DNA of 64,000 nt from Streptomyces sp. NRRL F-2580 (GTDB lineage Bacteria; Actinomycetota; Actinomycetes; Streptomycetales; Streptomycetaceae), in NCBI RefSeq assembly GCF_000720115.1, contig NZ_JOIR01000027.1:1-64000 (forward strand), in the 5' to 3' direction. Within the stretch, counting starts at the first letter, position 1. Each line of letters begins with the position of its first letter. Positions 27,084 through 36,317 of the stretch are shown piece by piece. A program made the position numbers and the translations under genes. The notes under the pieces were generated by a model. That model was not told where the DNA came from and did no database searches. It saw nothing but the letters and a program-made list of their open reading frames with translations.

Positions 27084-27932
27084 TCAGCCCTTGGTGGCGC
27101 CTGCGGTCATCCCGGCGACGAGGTGGCGCTGAGCGAATACGAAGAAAATCGCCGCGGGGATGGCGATGAGGACCGAGGCGGCGCTCATCGCACCCCAGTT
27201 GGAGGTGTACTGGGTGACGAAGGTCTGCAGGCCGCCGGCCAGGGTGAGGTTCTCCTCGCCGACCATGAAGGCGGAGGCGTACGCGACTTCGCCCCAGGCG
27301 GTGATGAAGGCGTAGAAGCCGGTGACGGCGAGACCGGGCTTGGCCAGCGGCAGGATCAGCCGCCAGAAGGTGCCGAAGGGGTTGAGCCCGTCGACCCGGC
27401 CGGATTCGTCGATCTCCACCGGGATGGTGTCGAAGAAGCCCTTCATCATCCAGGCGCAGAACGGCACGGCGATGGTGAGGTACGTGATGATCAGACCGAT
27501 CGGCTGGTTGAGCAGGCCGAGGTCGCCCATCAGGTTGTAGAGCGGCACGATGAGGATGGCCATGGGGAACATCTGCGTGATGAGCAGGGTCCACATGAGC
27601 GGCTTCATGCCGGGGAACTTGAAGCGGCTGACCGCGTATCCGGTGGTGGCGGCGATGAACACACCGAGGACGGTGGTGACGCCGGCGACCAGGACGGAGT
27701 TCCCGAACCAGCTGAGGAAGTGGCTCGACTCCAGCAGGTACGTGTAGTTGCCGAAGGACGGTTCCTTGATGAAGTCCGTGGTGACCGCGTGCTCGGCGGG
27801 CTTGAGCGAGGTCAGCAGGATCCACAGCACCGGGAACACGGCGATGACGGACGCGCCGAGCAGGGTGAGGTGCAGGCCTGCGGAGGCGAGCGGGGAGCGG
27901 CTGCCCCGGGTACGAGCGTTGGTCATGGTCAC
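27084..27932 (-). CDS. malG: maltose/maltodextrin ABC transporter permease
   Basis: About 282 residues with six transmembrane helices. The cytoplasmic EAA loop, which contacts the ATPase, is visible as VEIDESGRVDGLNPFGTFWR followed by the LILPLAKPGLAV segment. The protein pairs with MalF in the membrane. GTG 27932 overlaps the malF stop (GTGA), supporting it as the start, with ATG 27926 as an alternative. No ATPase gene is present in the operon, as is usual for Streptomyces mal systems that share a multitask ATPase (MsiK) encoded elsewhere. Confidence 0.92.
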   Translation of the reverse strand: MTMTNARTRGSRSPLASAGLHLTLLGASVIAVFPVLWILLTSLKPAEHAVTTDFIKEPSFGNYTYLLESSHFLSWFGNSVLVAGVTTVLGVFIAATTGYAVSRFKFPGMKPLMWTLLITQMFPMAILIVPLYNLMGDLGLLNQPIGLIITYLTIAVPFCAWMMKGFFDTIPVEIDESGRVDGLNPFGTFWRLILPLAKPGLAVTGFYAFITAWGEVAYASAFMVGEENLTLAGGLQTFVTQYTSNWGAMSAASVLIAIPAAIFFVFAQRHLVAGMTAGATKG

Positions 27933-28969
27933 CACACCTCTCCCTGCTTGCGCAGCGAGCGCCGGTAGACCAGCGCGAAGATCATGAGCAAGGCGAGGAT
28001 CAGTACGCCCCACGTGGCGGAGCCGGCGAAGTCGCGCGGGCTCGACACGAACGCCTCGCGGAAGGCCTGGGTCACCAGGATCTCGGTGGAGTCGCCCGGT
28101 CCGCCCCGGGTGAGCAGGAAGATCACCGGGAACATGTTGAAGGTCCAGATGGTGGAGAGCAGGATCACCGTCATGCTCACCGCGCGCAGGCCGGGCAGGG
28201 TGATGTGCCGGAACCGCTGCCAGGGGCTCGCGCCGTCCATCTCGGCGGCCTCGTACAGCTCACCGGGGATGGACTGCAGTCCGCCGAGCAGGGCGACCAT
28301 CATGAAGGGGACGCCGAGCCAGACGTTGACGGCGACGACCGAGAACTTGGCCCAGGTCGGGTCGTCGAGCCACGGGACCGCGGCGATGCCGCCACCGTCG
28401 AGGATCTTGTTGAGGATGCCGTTGTCGCGGTTGAAGAGGAACCGCCAGGCGAAGACGGAGACGAAGCCGGGGACGGCCCAGGGCAGGATCAGCGCCATCC
28501 GGTAGGCGGCGCGGCCCCGGAACTCCCGGTTGAGCATGTTGGCCAGGACCAGGCCGAGCGTGAAGGTGATCGACACGCACGCGACGGTCCACACCACCGT
28601 CCACACCAGCCGCTGCAGGAACACCGGGTCGCTGAGCACGTCCACGTAGTTGTCGAGTCCGACGAACTCGTACGTGGCCTCGATGTGGCGGGCGCCGATG
28701 GTGCGCGAGACGTTGCGCTCGTTGGCATCGGTCAGCGACAGGTAGATGCCGCGGACCAGCGGCCAGCCGATGATCACGCCGAGGACGAGCACCACCGGGG
28801 CGATCATCGTCCAGGCGTACCAGTGGGTGGCGAGGGCGCGCCTCAGCCCGCCCTTGGTCCCACCGGGGGCCTTGCTGTCAGTCCAGCGGCTCCGGCCGCG
28901 GGCGGCGGTGTCGTCTCCGACTCCATCGCCCGCGGCCTTCGCCACCGACTGGCTGGTGTGAGCAGCCAT
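27929..28969 (-). CDS. malF: maltose/maltodextrin ABC transporter permease
   Basis: 346 residues. A hydrophilic N-terminus of about 45 residues precedes the first helix (YAWTMIAPVVLVLGVIIGWP). Five further helices and the EAA loop (YEAAEMDGASPWQRFRHITL) follow. With MalG it forms the membrane channel for maltodextrins delivered by MalE. It lies 7 bp downstream of malE in the same operon and overlaps malG by four bases. Confidence 0.94.
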   Translation of the reverse strand: MAAHTSQSVAKAAGDGVGDDTAARGRSRWTDSKAPGGTKGGLRRALATHWYAWTMIAPVVLVLGVIIGWPLVRGIYLSLTDANERNVSRTIGARHIEATYEFVGLDNYVDVLSDPVFLQRLVWTVVWTVACVSITFTLGLVLANMLNREFRGRAAYRMALILPWAVPGFVSVFAWRFLFNRDNGILNKILDGGGIAAVPWLDDPTWAKFSVVAVNVWLGVPFMMVALLGGLQSIPGELYEAAEMDGASPWQRFRHITLPGLRAVSMTVILLSTIWTFNMFPVIFLLTRGGPGDSTEILVTQAFREAFVSSPRDFAGSATWGVLILALLMIFALVYRRSLRKQGEVW

Positions 28970-28976
28970 GGTTTCG

Positions 28977-30248
28977 TTACTTCCAGCCCTTGAGGATCTT
29001 GCGGAACTCGACGCCGGCCGACTTGGCCGCGTCCTCCGGGCTCGACGCCCCGGTGATCGCCTTGGTGTACTCGACCTTCAGCGGCTCGAAGAGGGAGCCG
29101 TTCTCCGGGATCCAGGCGCGCTCGACGGCCTTGTCCACGGCCGGCTTGAAGAACTGGACCATCTCGCTGCTCTTGACGTCCGGCTGCTCGTAGGCGGCGG
29201 TACGGGTCGGCAGCAGGCTCAGGTCCTTGGCGGACTGCACCTGGACCTCCTGCGAGGTCATGTACTCGACGAAGGCGTGCGCGGCGGCGCGGTTCTTGGA
29301 ACCGGCGTAGACGCCGAGGTCGTGGCCGCCCTGCGGGGCACCGGCCTTGACGGAGCCGGCCGGGACGGCGGCGACGCCGAGGTTGGCCTTGTCCTTGAAC
29401 TGGTCACCGGCGTAGGTGTCGGCGACGGCCCACGGACCGTTGATCATCATGGCGGCCTCGCCGGACTTGAAGGCCGTCTGCATGTTGGTGTAGCCGTCCG
29501 TGGCGTTGGTGATCGCCGCGCCGGAGGTGACCAGGTCACGAGCGGTCTTGAAGGCCTTGACGCCCGCCGCGTTGTCGACGGTGACCGCCTTGTTCTTCGC
29601 GTCGACGAGGTCGCCGCCCTCGCCGTAGATCAGCGGGAGGAACCAGTAGGAGTCGTCGCCGCGCAGGTAGAGGCCGGCCTTGCCGCTCTTCGCCTTGACG
29701 GCGGCGGCGGTGGTCTTCAGCTCCTCCAGCGTCTTGGGGGGCTGGACGCCGGCGTCGGCGAGCATCTTCTTGTTGTAGAAGAGGCCGAGGGTGTCGATGA
29801 CCTGCGGCACGGCGTAGGTCTTGCCCTCGAACTTGCCGCTGGCCGCGGCCTGCGGCAGGAACTCGGCGTCGACCTTCTTCGCCGTCTCGGCCGGGACCTC
29901 GTCGAGGTAGCCGAGCGAGGCGAAGTCGGCGACCCAGCCGACGTCGGCGCGGATCACGTCAGGCGCGTCGGAGCCGCTGCTGAAGGCGTTCTTGACCTTG
30001 TTCTGCGCGTCGCCGTACGGGACGTTGACGTACTTGACGGTCACCTTCGGGTGCTTCGCGGTGAACGCCTCGGCGATCTTCTGGAAGCTGGCCTTCTCGG
30101 CGTCGTTCGAGGTGTCCCACCAGGTGACCGTGCCGGAAAGCTCGCCGCCGGCCTTGACCTCACCGTCGTCCTTGGTGTCACCGCCGCAAGCCGTCGCCGC
30201 GAGCGCCAGGGTCGCGACCAGCGCGGTGGCCGCTATGCCACGCCGCAT
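28977..30248 (-). CDS. malE: maltose/maltodextrin-binding lipoprotein
   Basis: 423 residues. The signal MRRGIAATALVATLALAATA is followed by the lipobox Cys (ATACGG). The mature part is a cluster 1 solute-binding protein: GTVTWWDTSNDAEKASF, then VPQVIDTLGLFYNKKML and the ligand-site Trp residues (GPWAVAD). It captures maltodextrins released by the amylase and pullulanase. ATG 30248 is preceded by GAAGGAG. It leads the operon malE-malF-malG-aglA-lacI. An operator-like TTGCGCAA site lies about 90 bp upstream. Confidence 0.95.
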   Translation of the reverse strand: MRRGIAATALVATLALAATACGGDTKDDGEVKAGGELSGTVTWWDTSNDAEKASFQKIAEAFTAKHPKVTVKYVNVPYGDAQNKVKNAFSSGSDAPDVIRADVGWVADFASLGYLDEVPAETAKKVDAEFLPQAAASGKFEGKTYAVPQVIDTLGLFYNKKMLADAGVQPPKTLEELKTTAAAVKAKSGKAGLYLRGDDSYWFLPLIYGEGGDLVDAKNKAVTVDNAAGVKAFKTARDLVTSGAAITNATDGYTNMQTAFKSGEAAMMINGPWAVADTYAGDQFKDKANLGVAAVPAGSVKAGAPQGGHDLGVYAGSKNRAAAHAFVEYMTSQEVQVQSAKDLSLLPTRTAAYEQPDVKSSEMVQFFKPAVDKAVERAWIPENGSLFEPLKVEYTKAITGASSPEDAAKSAGVEFRKILKGWK

Positions 30249-30333
30249 ATGAACTCCTTCGATGATCCCGGCCGCGCCCTCGCGGTCCCGAGTTGCCAGG
30301 AACGTAACAAGACTGAAAGAGGACCGAAAGACC

Positions 30334-30353
30334 TTGCGCAAACTTTCTGCAAG
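30334..30353. promoter_or_regulatory. MalR operator candidate in the malE/agl divergent region
   Basis: TTGCGCAA (30334-30341) followed by CTGCAAG (30347-30353) repeats the motif seen upstream of the amylase gene, in the opposite order. It sits 86-105 bp before malE and about 120 bp before the divergent agl gene, so one site could control both operons. Confidence 0.7.
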
Positions 30354-30470
30354 CGGAGGCGATCGTTACATCCGTGTGTCCGGACGGTTGCCGCAGCTTG
30401 CTGTTAGTTCGAGCCACCTTCGACCGCCCGGGCCCGCAACCAGGGGGCCTGTACCCGCGTTGACCCCGAT

Positions 30471-32789
30471 ATGACCCACGAGTCGACGGCCGTCCAGCTT
30501 GCAAGCTCTTCCAGCAACGCGACCGCGAGCGGTGGCTGGTGGCGCGATGCAGTCATCTATCAGGTGTACGTGCGCTCCTTCGCCGACAGCGACGGCGACG
30601 GGGTCGGCGACCTGCGCGGGGTCCGCTCGCGCCTCCCCCACCTCGCCCGCCTCGGGGTCGACGCCGTGTGGCTCACCCCCTTCTACGTCTCCCCGCAGGC
30701 GGACGGCGGCTACGACGTCGCCGACTACCGGGCCGTCGACCCCCTCTTCGGGGACCTCTCCGACGCCGATGAGCTCGTCCGCGCGGCGCACGCGCTGGGG
30801 CTGCGGGTCATCGTGGACGTGGTGCCGAACCACACCTCCGCGCAGCACCCGTGGTTCCGGGCCGCCCTCGCCGGGGACACGGAGGCCCGGGCGCGCTACC
30901 TCTTCCGCGCGGGGCGGGGGGCCGACGGCTCGAAGCCTCCGAACGACTGGGAGTCGATCTTCGGCGGCCCGGCGTGGACGCGGGTCGCGGACGGCGCGTG
31001 GTACCTGCACCTCTTCGCCCCCGAGCAGCCGGACCTGGACTGGGACCATCCGGAGGTCGCCGCCGAATTCGCCTCCGTGCTGCGGTTCTGGCTCGACGTG
31101 GGCGTCGACGGCTTCCGCATCGACGTGGCCCACGGCATGGTCAAGGCCCCGGGCCTGCCGGACATCGGCCGCGGCGCCCAGGCCACCCTGATCGGGACCG
31201 AGCCGCTCCCCTTCTTCGACCAGGACGGGGTCCACGAGATCCACCGCGGGTGGCGCCGGCTCCTGGACTCCTACGAGGGCGACCGCATCGGCGTCGCCGA
31301 GGCCTGGGCCCCCACCTCCGAGCGCCTCGCGCTGTACGTCCGCCCGGACGAGTTGCACCAGGCCTTCAACTTCCGGTTCCTCAACTGTCCGTGGGACCCC
31401 GCCGCGATGCGCACCGTCATCGACGAGTCCCTGGCCGCCACCACCTCCGTCGGCGCCCCGACGACGTGGGTGCTGTCCAACCACGACGTCGTACGCCATG
31501 TGACCCGGTACGGGGGCGGCGCCCGCGGCCTCGCCCGCGCCCGGGCCGCCGCCCTCCTGATGCTGGCCCTCCCGGGCTCGGCCTACCTCTACCAGGGCGA
31601 GGAACTGGGCCTCCCCGAGGTCCTCGACCTGCCGGACGAATCCCGCCGCGACCCGGCCTTCCGCCGCGGCCGCCGCCGCCGGCCCCCCACCGCCCCCACC
31701 GACCCGCCCGCCGGCACCCGGACGGCTCCCGAAGCCCCCGCCGGCCCGCCCGCCGGCACCCGGACGGCTCCCGAAGCCCCCGCCGGCCCGCCCGCCGGCA
31801 CCCGGGCGGAGCCCGACGGCCAGACCGGGCCGGGGGTCCCCTCCCAGGCCGAGGCCGGCGCGGGGCCGGGGGCGGCCTCCGCAGCTCCCGCCGGGCCGGG
31901 CCCCACCGCTTCCGCGCAAGCGGCCACGAGCCGGACCGCGGCGGTATCCGCCCCCGTCCCGCGGCCGCAGCCCGCCCCCGGCGCCCAGGCCGGAGCAGGC
32001 GCCGGGCCGCAGGCCCGAGCCCAGGCCGTGCCGGATTCAAGGCCGCAGCCCGGCGCGGATGCCAGGCCCCAGGCCGGCGTGGGGTCCTGGGCGCAGCCCG
32101 GAGTGGAGGCCCGGTCGGAGGACGACGGGCAGGCCGGGCCGGGGACGGCACACGCCGAACCCGCCGGCGGGCCGCAGGCCGGAGCGGGTTCCGGGCCGGA
32201 GGCCCGACGGGGAACCTGGCCGGAGGCCGACGGACAGGCCGGGCCGGGGACGGCACACGCCGTACCCGCCGGCGGGCCGCAGGCCGGAGCGGGTTCCGGG
32301 GCAGGGGCCCATCCGCAGACCGGGCCGGAGGCCGCAGGGCAGGAGGGGTTGCGTGACGGGTGTCGGGTGCCGATTCCGTGGTGCGGGGCGGAGCCGCCGT
32401 ACGGCTTCGGGCCGACCGGGAGCTGGCTCCCGCAGCCGGCCGGCTGGGGCGGGCTGACCGTCGCCGCCCAGACCGGCGACCCCCACTCCACGCTCGAGCT
32501 CTACCGCGCCGCGCTGGAGCTGCGCCGCGCGATGCCCGGCCTCGGCGCCCCGGAGGCGGGCACCGGTGCCGCCGCCGAAGCCCCGTACCGCTCCGGGATG
32601 TGCTGGCTGCCCGCGCCCGAGGGGGTGCTCCTCTTCACCCGCCCCGGTTTCGCCTGCACCCTCAACAGCCGCCCCGACCCGGTCGAACTTCCCGCGCCCG
32701 GACGCCCCGTACTTTCCAGCGCTCCCGTGGAGACGGACGGCCGCACCGTCCGCCTTCCGCCGGATTCGTGCACGTGGTGGGCAATTTGA
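30471..32789 (+). CDS. GH13 alpha-glucosidase with large low-complexity insertion
   Basis: 772 residues, against 562 for the aglA paralogue. Residues 21-398 are a GH13 catalytic domain with DVVPNH (116-121), nucleophile Asp218 in GFRID, acid/base Glu277 in VAEAW and Asp339 in SNHD. At the loop where the paralogue reads FFRAAGQDGFRDG, residues about 399-625 are Pro/Ala/Gly-rich repeats. RDGCRVPIPW and domain C then resume in frame. All catalytic residues are present, so activity is possible. No signal peptide, so cytoplasmic. It is divergent from malE and sits 26 bp before malR, probably as an agl-malR operon. The start lacks a clear ribosome site. Confidence 0.88.
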   Translation: MTHESTAVQLASSSSNATASGGWWRDAVIYQVYVRSFADSDGDGVGDLRGVRSRLPHLARLGVDAVWLTPFYVSPQADGGYDVADYRAVDPLFGDLSDADELVRAAHALGLRVIVDVVPNHTSAQHPWFRAALAGDTEARARYLFRAGRGADGSKPPNDWESIFGGPAWTRVADGAWYLHLFAPEQPDLDWDHPEVAAEFASVLRFWLDVGVDGFRIDVAHGMVKAPGLPDIGRGAQATLIGTEPLPFFDQDGVHEIHRGWRRLLDSYEGDRIGVAEAWAPTSERLALYVRPDELHQAFNFRFLNCPWDPAAMRTVIDESLAATTSVGAPTTWVLSNHDVVRHVTRYGGGARGLARARAAALLMLALPGSAYLYQGEELGLPEVLDLPDESRRDPAFRRGRRRRPPTAPTDPPAGTRTAPEAPAGPPAGTRTAPEAPAGPPAGTRAEPDGQTGPGVPSQAEAGAGPGAASAAPAGPGPTASAQAATSRTAAVSAPVPRPQPAPGAQAGAGAGPQARAQAVPDSRPQPGADARPQAGVGSWAQPGVEARSEDDGQAGPGTAHAEPAGGPQAGAGSGPEARRGTWPEADGQAGPGTAHAVPAGGPQAGAGSGAGAHPQTGPEAAGQEGLRDGCRVPIPWCGAEPPYGFGPTGSWLPQPAGWGGLTVAAQTGDPHSTLELYRAALELRRAMPGLGAPEAGTGAAAEAPYRSGMCWLPAPEGVLLFTRPGFACTLNSRPDPVELPAPGRPVLSSAPVETDGRTVRLPPDSCTWWAI
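31665..32346 (+). repeat. low-complexity coding repeats inside the GH13 gene
   Basis: Includes a 42-bp unit tandemly repeated at 31713, 31755 and (partial) 31797, encoding GTRTAPEAPAGPPA. A near-identical block of about 70 bp occurs at 32124 and 32229 (105 bp or 35 codons apart), encoding DGQAGPGTAHA followed by PAGGPQAGAGSG. All periods are multiples of three. Confidence 0.9.
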
Positions 32790-32815
32790 GGGTCCGCCCG
32801 GTACAGTCCAATCCC

Positions 32816-33856
32816 GTGACCGCACGGCTAGCCGACATCGCAGCCCAGGCGGGGGTCAGCGAAGCCACAGTCAGCCGCGTGCTCAACGGCAAGCCCGGTG
32901 TGGCCGCCGGCACCCGTGAATCCGTGCTGGCCGCCCTCGACGTGCTCGGCTACGAACGTCCCGTACGCCTGCGCCAGCGCAGCGCGGGCCTCGTCGGTCT
33001 GATAACTCCCGAGCTGGACAACCCCATCTTCCCGGCGCTCGCCCAGGTCATCGGCCAGGCCCTGACCCGGCAGGGGTACACGCCGGTGCTGGCCACGCAG
33101 ACGCCCGGCGGGTCCACCGAGGACGAGCTGACCGAGATGCTGGTCGACCGCGGGGTCTCCGGGATCATCTTCGTCTCCGGTCTCCACGCCGACACCACCG
33201 CCGACATGGGCCGCTACGACCAACTCCGCGGGCAGGGCGTCCCGTACGTCCTCATCAACGGGTTCTCCGACAAGGTGCAGGCCCCCTTCGTCTCCCCCGA
33301 CGACCGGGCCGCGATGCAGCTCGCCGTCACCCACCTCACCGCGCTCGGCCACACCCGGATCGGCCTCGCGGTCGGACCGAAGCGCTTCGTGCCCGTCCTC
33401 CGCAAGATCGAGGGCTTCCGGCTCGGGATGAAGGAGCGGCTCGGACTCGACGAGGCCGAGGTCGAGGAGCTGATCCAGCACTCCCTCTACACCCTGGAGG
33501 GCGGCCAGGCCGCCGCGGCCGCGCTGATCTCGCGGGGCTGCACCGCGGTGGTGTGCGCGAGCGACATGATGGCGCTCGGCGCGATCCGGGCCGCCCGCCA
33601 GCAGGGGCTGCGGGTGCCGCAGGACGTGTCGGTGGTCGGCTTCGACGACTCCCCGCTCATAGCGTTCACGGACCCGCCGCTGACCACCATCCGCCAGCCC
33701 GTGCAGGCGATGGGGCAGGCCGCGGTACGGACCCTGCTGGAGGAGATCGGCGGGACGCCGGCCCCGCACAGCGAGTTCGTGTTCCTGCCCGAGCTGGTGG
33801 TGCGCGGCTCCACCGCCTCCGGCCCGGGGCAGCGTCGCGCGGCGTCTCGTACCTGA
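32816..33856 (+). CDS. malR: LacI-family maltose regulator
   Basis: 346 residues. The start and HTH (TARLADIAAQAGVSEATVSR) match the Streptomyces MalR/Reg1 protein as I remember it, and the C-terminal VVRGSTAS motif is also typical. It represses malEFG and amylase genes until maltose or maltotriose signals arrive. GTG 32816. Unlike the arrangement I recall in S. coelicolor, an agl gene lies between malE and malR. Paralogue of the LacI gene at 24350. Confidence 0.95.
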   Translation: MTARLADIAAQAGVSEATVSRVLNGKPGVAAGTRESVLAALDVLGYERPVRLRQRSAGLVGLITPELDNPIFPALAQVIGQALTRQGYTPVLATQTPGGSTEDELTEMLVDRGVSGIIFVSGLHADTTADMGRYDQLRGQGVPYVLINGFSDKVQAPFVSPDDRAAMQLAVTHLTALGHTRIGLAVGPKRFVPVLRKIEGFRLGMKERLGLDEAEVEELIQHSLYTLEGGQAAAAALISRGCTAVVCASDMMALGAIRAARQQGLRVPQDVSVVGFDDSPLIAFTDPPLTTIRQPVQAMGQAAVRTLLEEIGGTPAPHSEFVFLPELVVRGSTASGPGQRRAASRT

Positions 33857-33930
33857 GGCGGACCGGCTGCGCCGAAGACCGTCCCGAGGGATGATCGGAG
33901 GCGGGAACGCATCTGGCAGACTCTCTCCCC

Positions 33931-34821
33931 ATGGGTGAATCGAGCGTGAAGACACTGGAAACCCGGACGGATGTCTCCTCACCCACCGTGGTCGAGACGG
34001 AGACCCGCCCGGGTTCCGACCGCGCCCTGTTCTCCCGGCTGCGCGCCCCCCGCCGACCTCGGATCTGGTTCGAGGTCCTGCTCATCGCGGTCAGCTACTG
34101 GACGTACTCGCTGATCCGCAACGCGGTGCCCGAACAGAAGACGGCCGCCCTCGCGAACGCCGACTGGATCTGGGGCGTCGAGCGGAACCTCGGCATCGCC
34201 GTCGAGCAGTCGGTCAACCACGCGATCAACTCCGTGACGTGGCTGATCGTGGGCATGAACTATTACTACGCCACGCTCCACTTCGTCGTGACCATCGGTG
34301 TGCTGGCGTGGATCTACCGTTTCCATCCGGGGCGGTACGCCGCCACGCGCCTGGTCCTCTTCGCCACCACCGGTGTGGCCCTCGTCGGCTACTACTTCTA
34401 TCCGCTCGCGCCGCCCCGGCTGATGAACGGACAGAACTTCGTCGACACCGTGCTGGTCCACCACACCTGGGGCTCCATGGCCTCCGGGAACCTCAAGCAG
34501 ATGTCGAACCAGTACGCTGCGATGCCGTCCATGCACATAGGGTGGTCGCTCTGGTGCGGGCTGACGATCTTCGCGGTCGCCTCGGCGCCCTGGGCCCGCG
34601 TCCTGGGCCTGCTCTACCCGACGGCGACCCTCGTCGTCATCGTGGCCACCGCCAACCACTTCTGGCTCGACGCCGTGGGCGGCATGCTCTGCCTCGCCTT
34701 CGGCTACACCGTCTCGCGGTCCTGGTACGGCTCGATGCCCCACCGCCTGCCGCGCCACCCGCAGCACGCGGGTCCGCACCCCGCGGCCGAACTGCTGAAC
34801 CGCTTCCGGACCCGCGCCTGA
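33931..34821 (+). CDS. PAP2-superfamily integral membrane phosphatase/transferase
   Basis: 296 residues with about six helices. PAP2-type motifs are AMPSMHIGWSLWCG and, after one helix, ATANHFWLDAVGG; they supply the conserved His and Asp residues (family PF14378-like, inositol phosphorylceramide synthase relatives). It would dephosphorylate or transfer a lipid phosphate at the outer face. The substrate is unknown. ATG 33931. It ends 18 bp from the convergent HEAT-like gene. Confidence 0.85.
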   Translation: MGESSVKTLETRTDVSSPTVVETETRPGSDRALFSRLRAPRRPRIWFEVLLIAVSYWTYSLIRNAVPEQKTAALANADWIWGVERNLGIAVEQSVNHAINSVTWLIVGMNYYYATLHFVVTIGVLAWIYRFHPGRYAATRLVLFATTGVALVGYYFYPLAPPRLMNGQNFVDTVLVHHTWGSMASGNLKQMSNQYAAMPSMHIGWSLWCGLTIFAVASAPWARVLGLLYPTATLVVIVATANHFWLDAVGGMLCLAFGYTVSRSWYGSMPHRLPRHPQHAGPHPAAELLNRFRTRA

Positions 34822-34839
34822 GGACCGGCCCGGTCCGGG

Positions 34840-36075
34840 TCACCAGCCGCGCAGCCCCCGCAGCCGCACCTGCCTGCCGGCCGGCTCGATCTCCGCTCCG
34901 GGGTCGGCCGCGCCCGGAGCGATCCGCTCCAAGGCCTCGGTGAGGGTGCGGGTGTAAGCCGTGTCGATGATGATGCGCGTGCTCACGTAGGGGTGGCAGA
35001 GGCGTTCCTCCGAGGCCAGGACCCGGCGCAGCGAGGGCGCTGCGGCGGCGGCCGGGGCGCCGATCTCCCCGAGACGGCACACGGCCTCCTGCACCGGCAG
35101 GGCGGGCCGGCCCGTCCAGTCCGGATCCACCTCCGCCAGCAGCACCGGTACGGCAGGCTCCGGATCGCCGGTGATCCGCCAGTACGCGTGCGCGGCGGCG
35201 ACCCGGGTCCACCCGCCGGGCGACTCCATCAGGCCGTACACCGTGTCCGCGTGCGCGGCGGCCAGCGGGCCGAGATCGGCGAGGAAGGGCAGTCCATTGC
35301 TGCCGCTCCCCGATGTCACGGCCGCACCGCACACGTCGAGGGCGAGTGCCGGGTCCCCGGTGACCTTCCAGTGCGCCCAGGCGGCGCGTCGAGGGTGGTG
35401 GCGGCTCGTACGGGGATCCCGCCCGGTCGCGTACGCGGCCAGCCGGTCCGTGGTACCGGCCGCGGCGGGCCCGATGCCACCGAGGACGCGCATGGCGTCG
35501 TAGGCGTACGGCGTGTCCAGGCGCCGCGCCACCTCGGTCACGGCGGGTGCGGCGGCCGCGCCGCAGAGCGCGAGGAGGTCGAGGGCGGTGGTGTTCCCGT
35601 GGTAGCCGTCCGCGTCGCACCGCATCTTGACCAGCAGGACCTCGACCAGCTCGGCCGCGGGCAGCGCGGTCATGACGCGGGCCTCCGGGCGGCTGTACGC
35701 AAGCCCGCCGTGCTCCGCGAGGCGGCGCAGGGCCGGCAACGCCCGCAGGTCGCCCGTCCCGGCGAGGGCGAGTGCCAGCACCTGCACGCGGTGGCCGACG
35801 GCGGTCCCGGAGAACCCCTGCTGTTGACGCAAGGACGCGGCGATCCGGTCGGCATGCCGGCTGACGGCCGGGCCCGCCTGGACCAACGCGTGGTCGTCGT
35901 CGTAGCTCGACTTCCGGGAACAGACCGCGTCGACGACGGCGTCCCAGCACGACGGATCCGGCCGCCGCCGGCGCAACACGGTTTCGGCGGCGGAGGCGTC
36001 GGCGGCGAGAGCGGTGGCCGGGCGCTGGTGCCAGGTGCTCAGCTGCTCTTCCCGCTGCGCCTGTTCGCTGTGCAT
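34840..36075 (-). CDS. HEAT-repeat-like protein
   Basis: About 411 residues, soluble, almost wholly helical. Repeated units such as LRALPALRRLAEHGG, APAVTEVARRLDTPY and AAAAAPSLRRVLASEE, with Ala/Leu periodicity, suggest HEAT or PBS-lyase-like repeats used for protein binding. No enzymatic motif is visible. The start is uncertain: ATG 36075 is used, but GTG 36093 is possible. Expression would come from the region upstream of 36100, next to a decayed gene. Confidence 0.65.
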   Translation of the reverse strand: MHSEQAQREEQLSTWHQRPATALAADASAAETVLRRRRPDPSCWDAVVDAVCSRKSSYDDDHALVQAGPAVSRHADRIAASLRQQQGFSGTAVGHRVQVLALALAGTGDLRALPALRRLAEHGGLAYSRPEARVMTALPAAELVEVLLVKMRCDADGYHGNTTALDLLALCGAAAAPAVTEVARRLDTPYAYDAMRVLGGIGPAAAGTTDRLAAYATGRDPRTSRHHPRRAAWAHWKVTGDPALALDVCGAAVTSGSGSNGLPFLADLGPLAAAHADTVYGLMESPGGWTRVAAAHAYWRITGDPEPAVPVLLAEVDPDWTGRPALPVQEAVCRLGEIGAPAAAAAPSLRRVLASEERLCHPYVSTRIIIDTAYTRTLTEALERIAPGAADPGAEIEPAGRQVRLRGLRGW

Positions 36076-36317
36076 GTCGTCCACGGAACCCACTTGCCGT
36101 CTCTCGTGCAGGAGGGCGAACGGTCCGCGCCCGCAACGGAGTCGAACCCGCCGCACCTCTCCCGGCCGCGTCGCGCCGAGACTACCGGGCGGCGCTACAC
36201 CGCCTGGTCGGCGGCCCGGGCCCGAAGGGATGAGGCGGGAGCCGCATCGGCCGTGTCACCGCGCGGTCCTCCGGCGAGATACGAGCCGCTCAGCCTCCAG
36301 AAAGACCGACGACCGGG

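Noticed and set aside
36120..36200. tRNA-like GAGTCGAACCCGC segment on the minus strand
   Set aside because: It resembles a T-loop, but the T-stem does not pair and no acceptor or anticodon stem can be drawn. At most a decayed trace.
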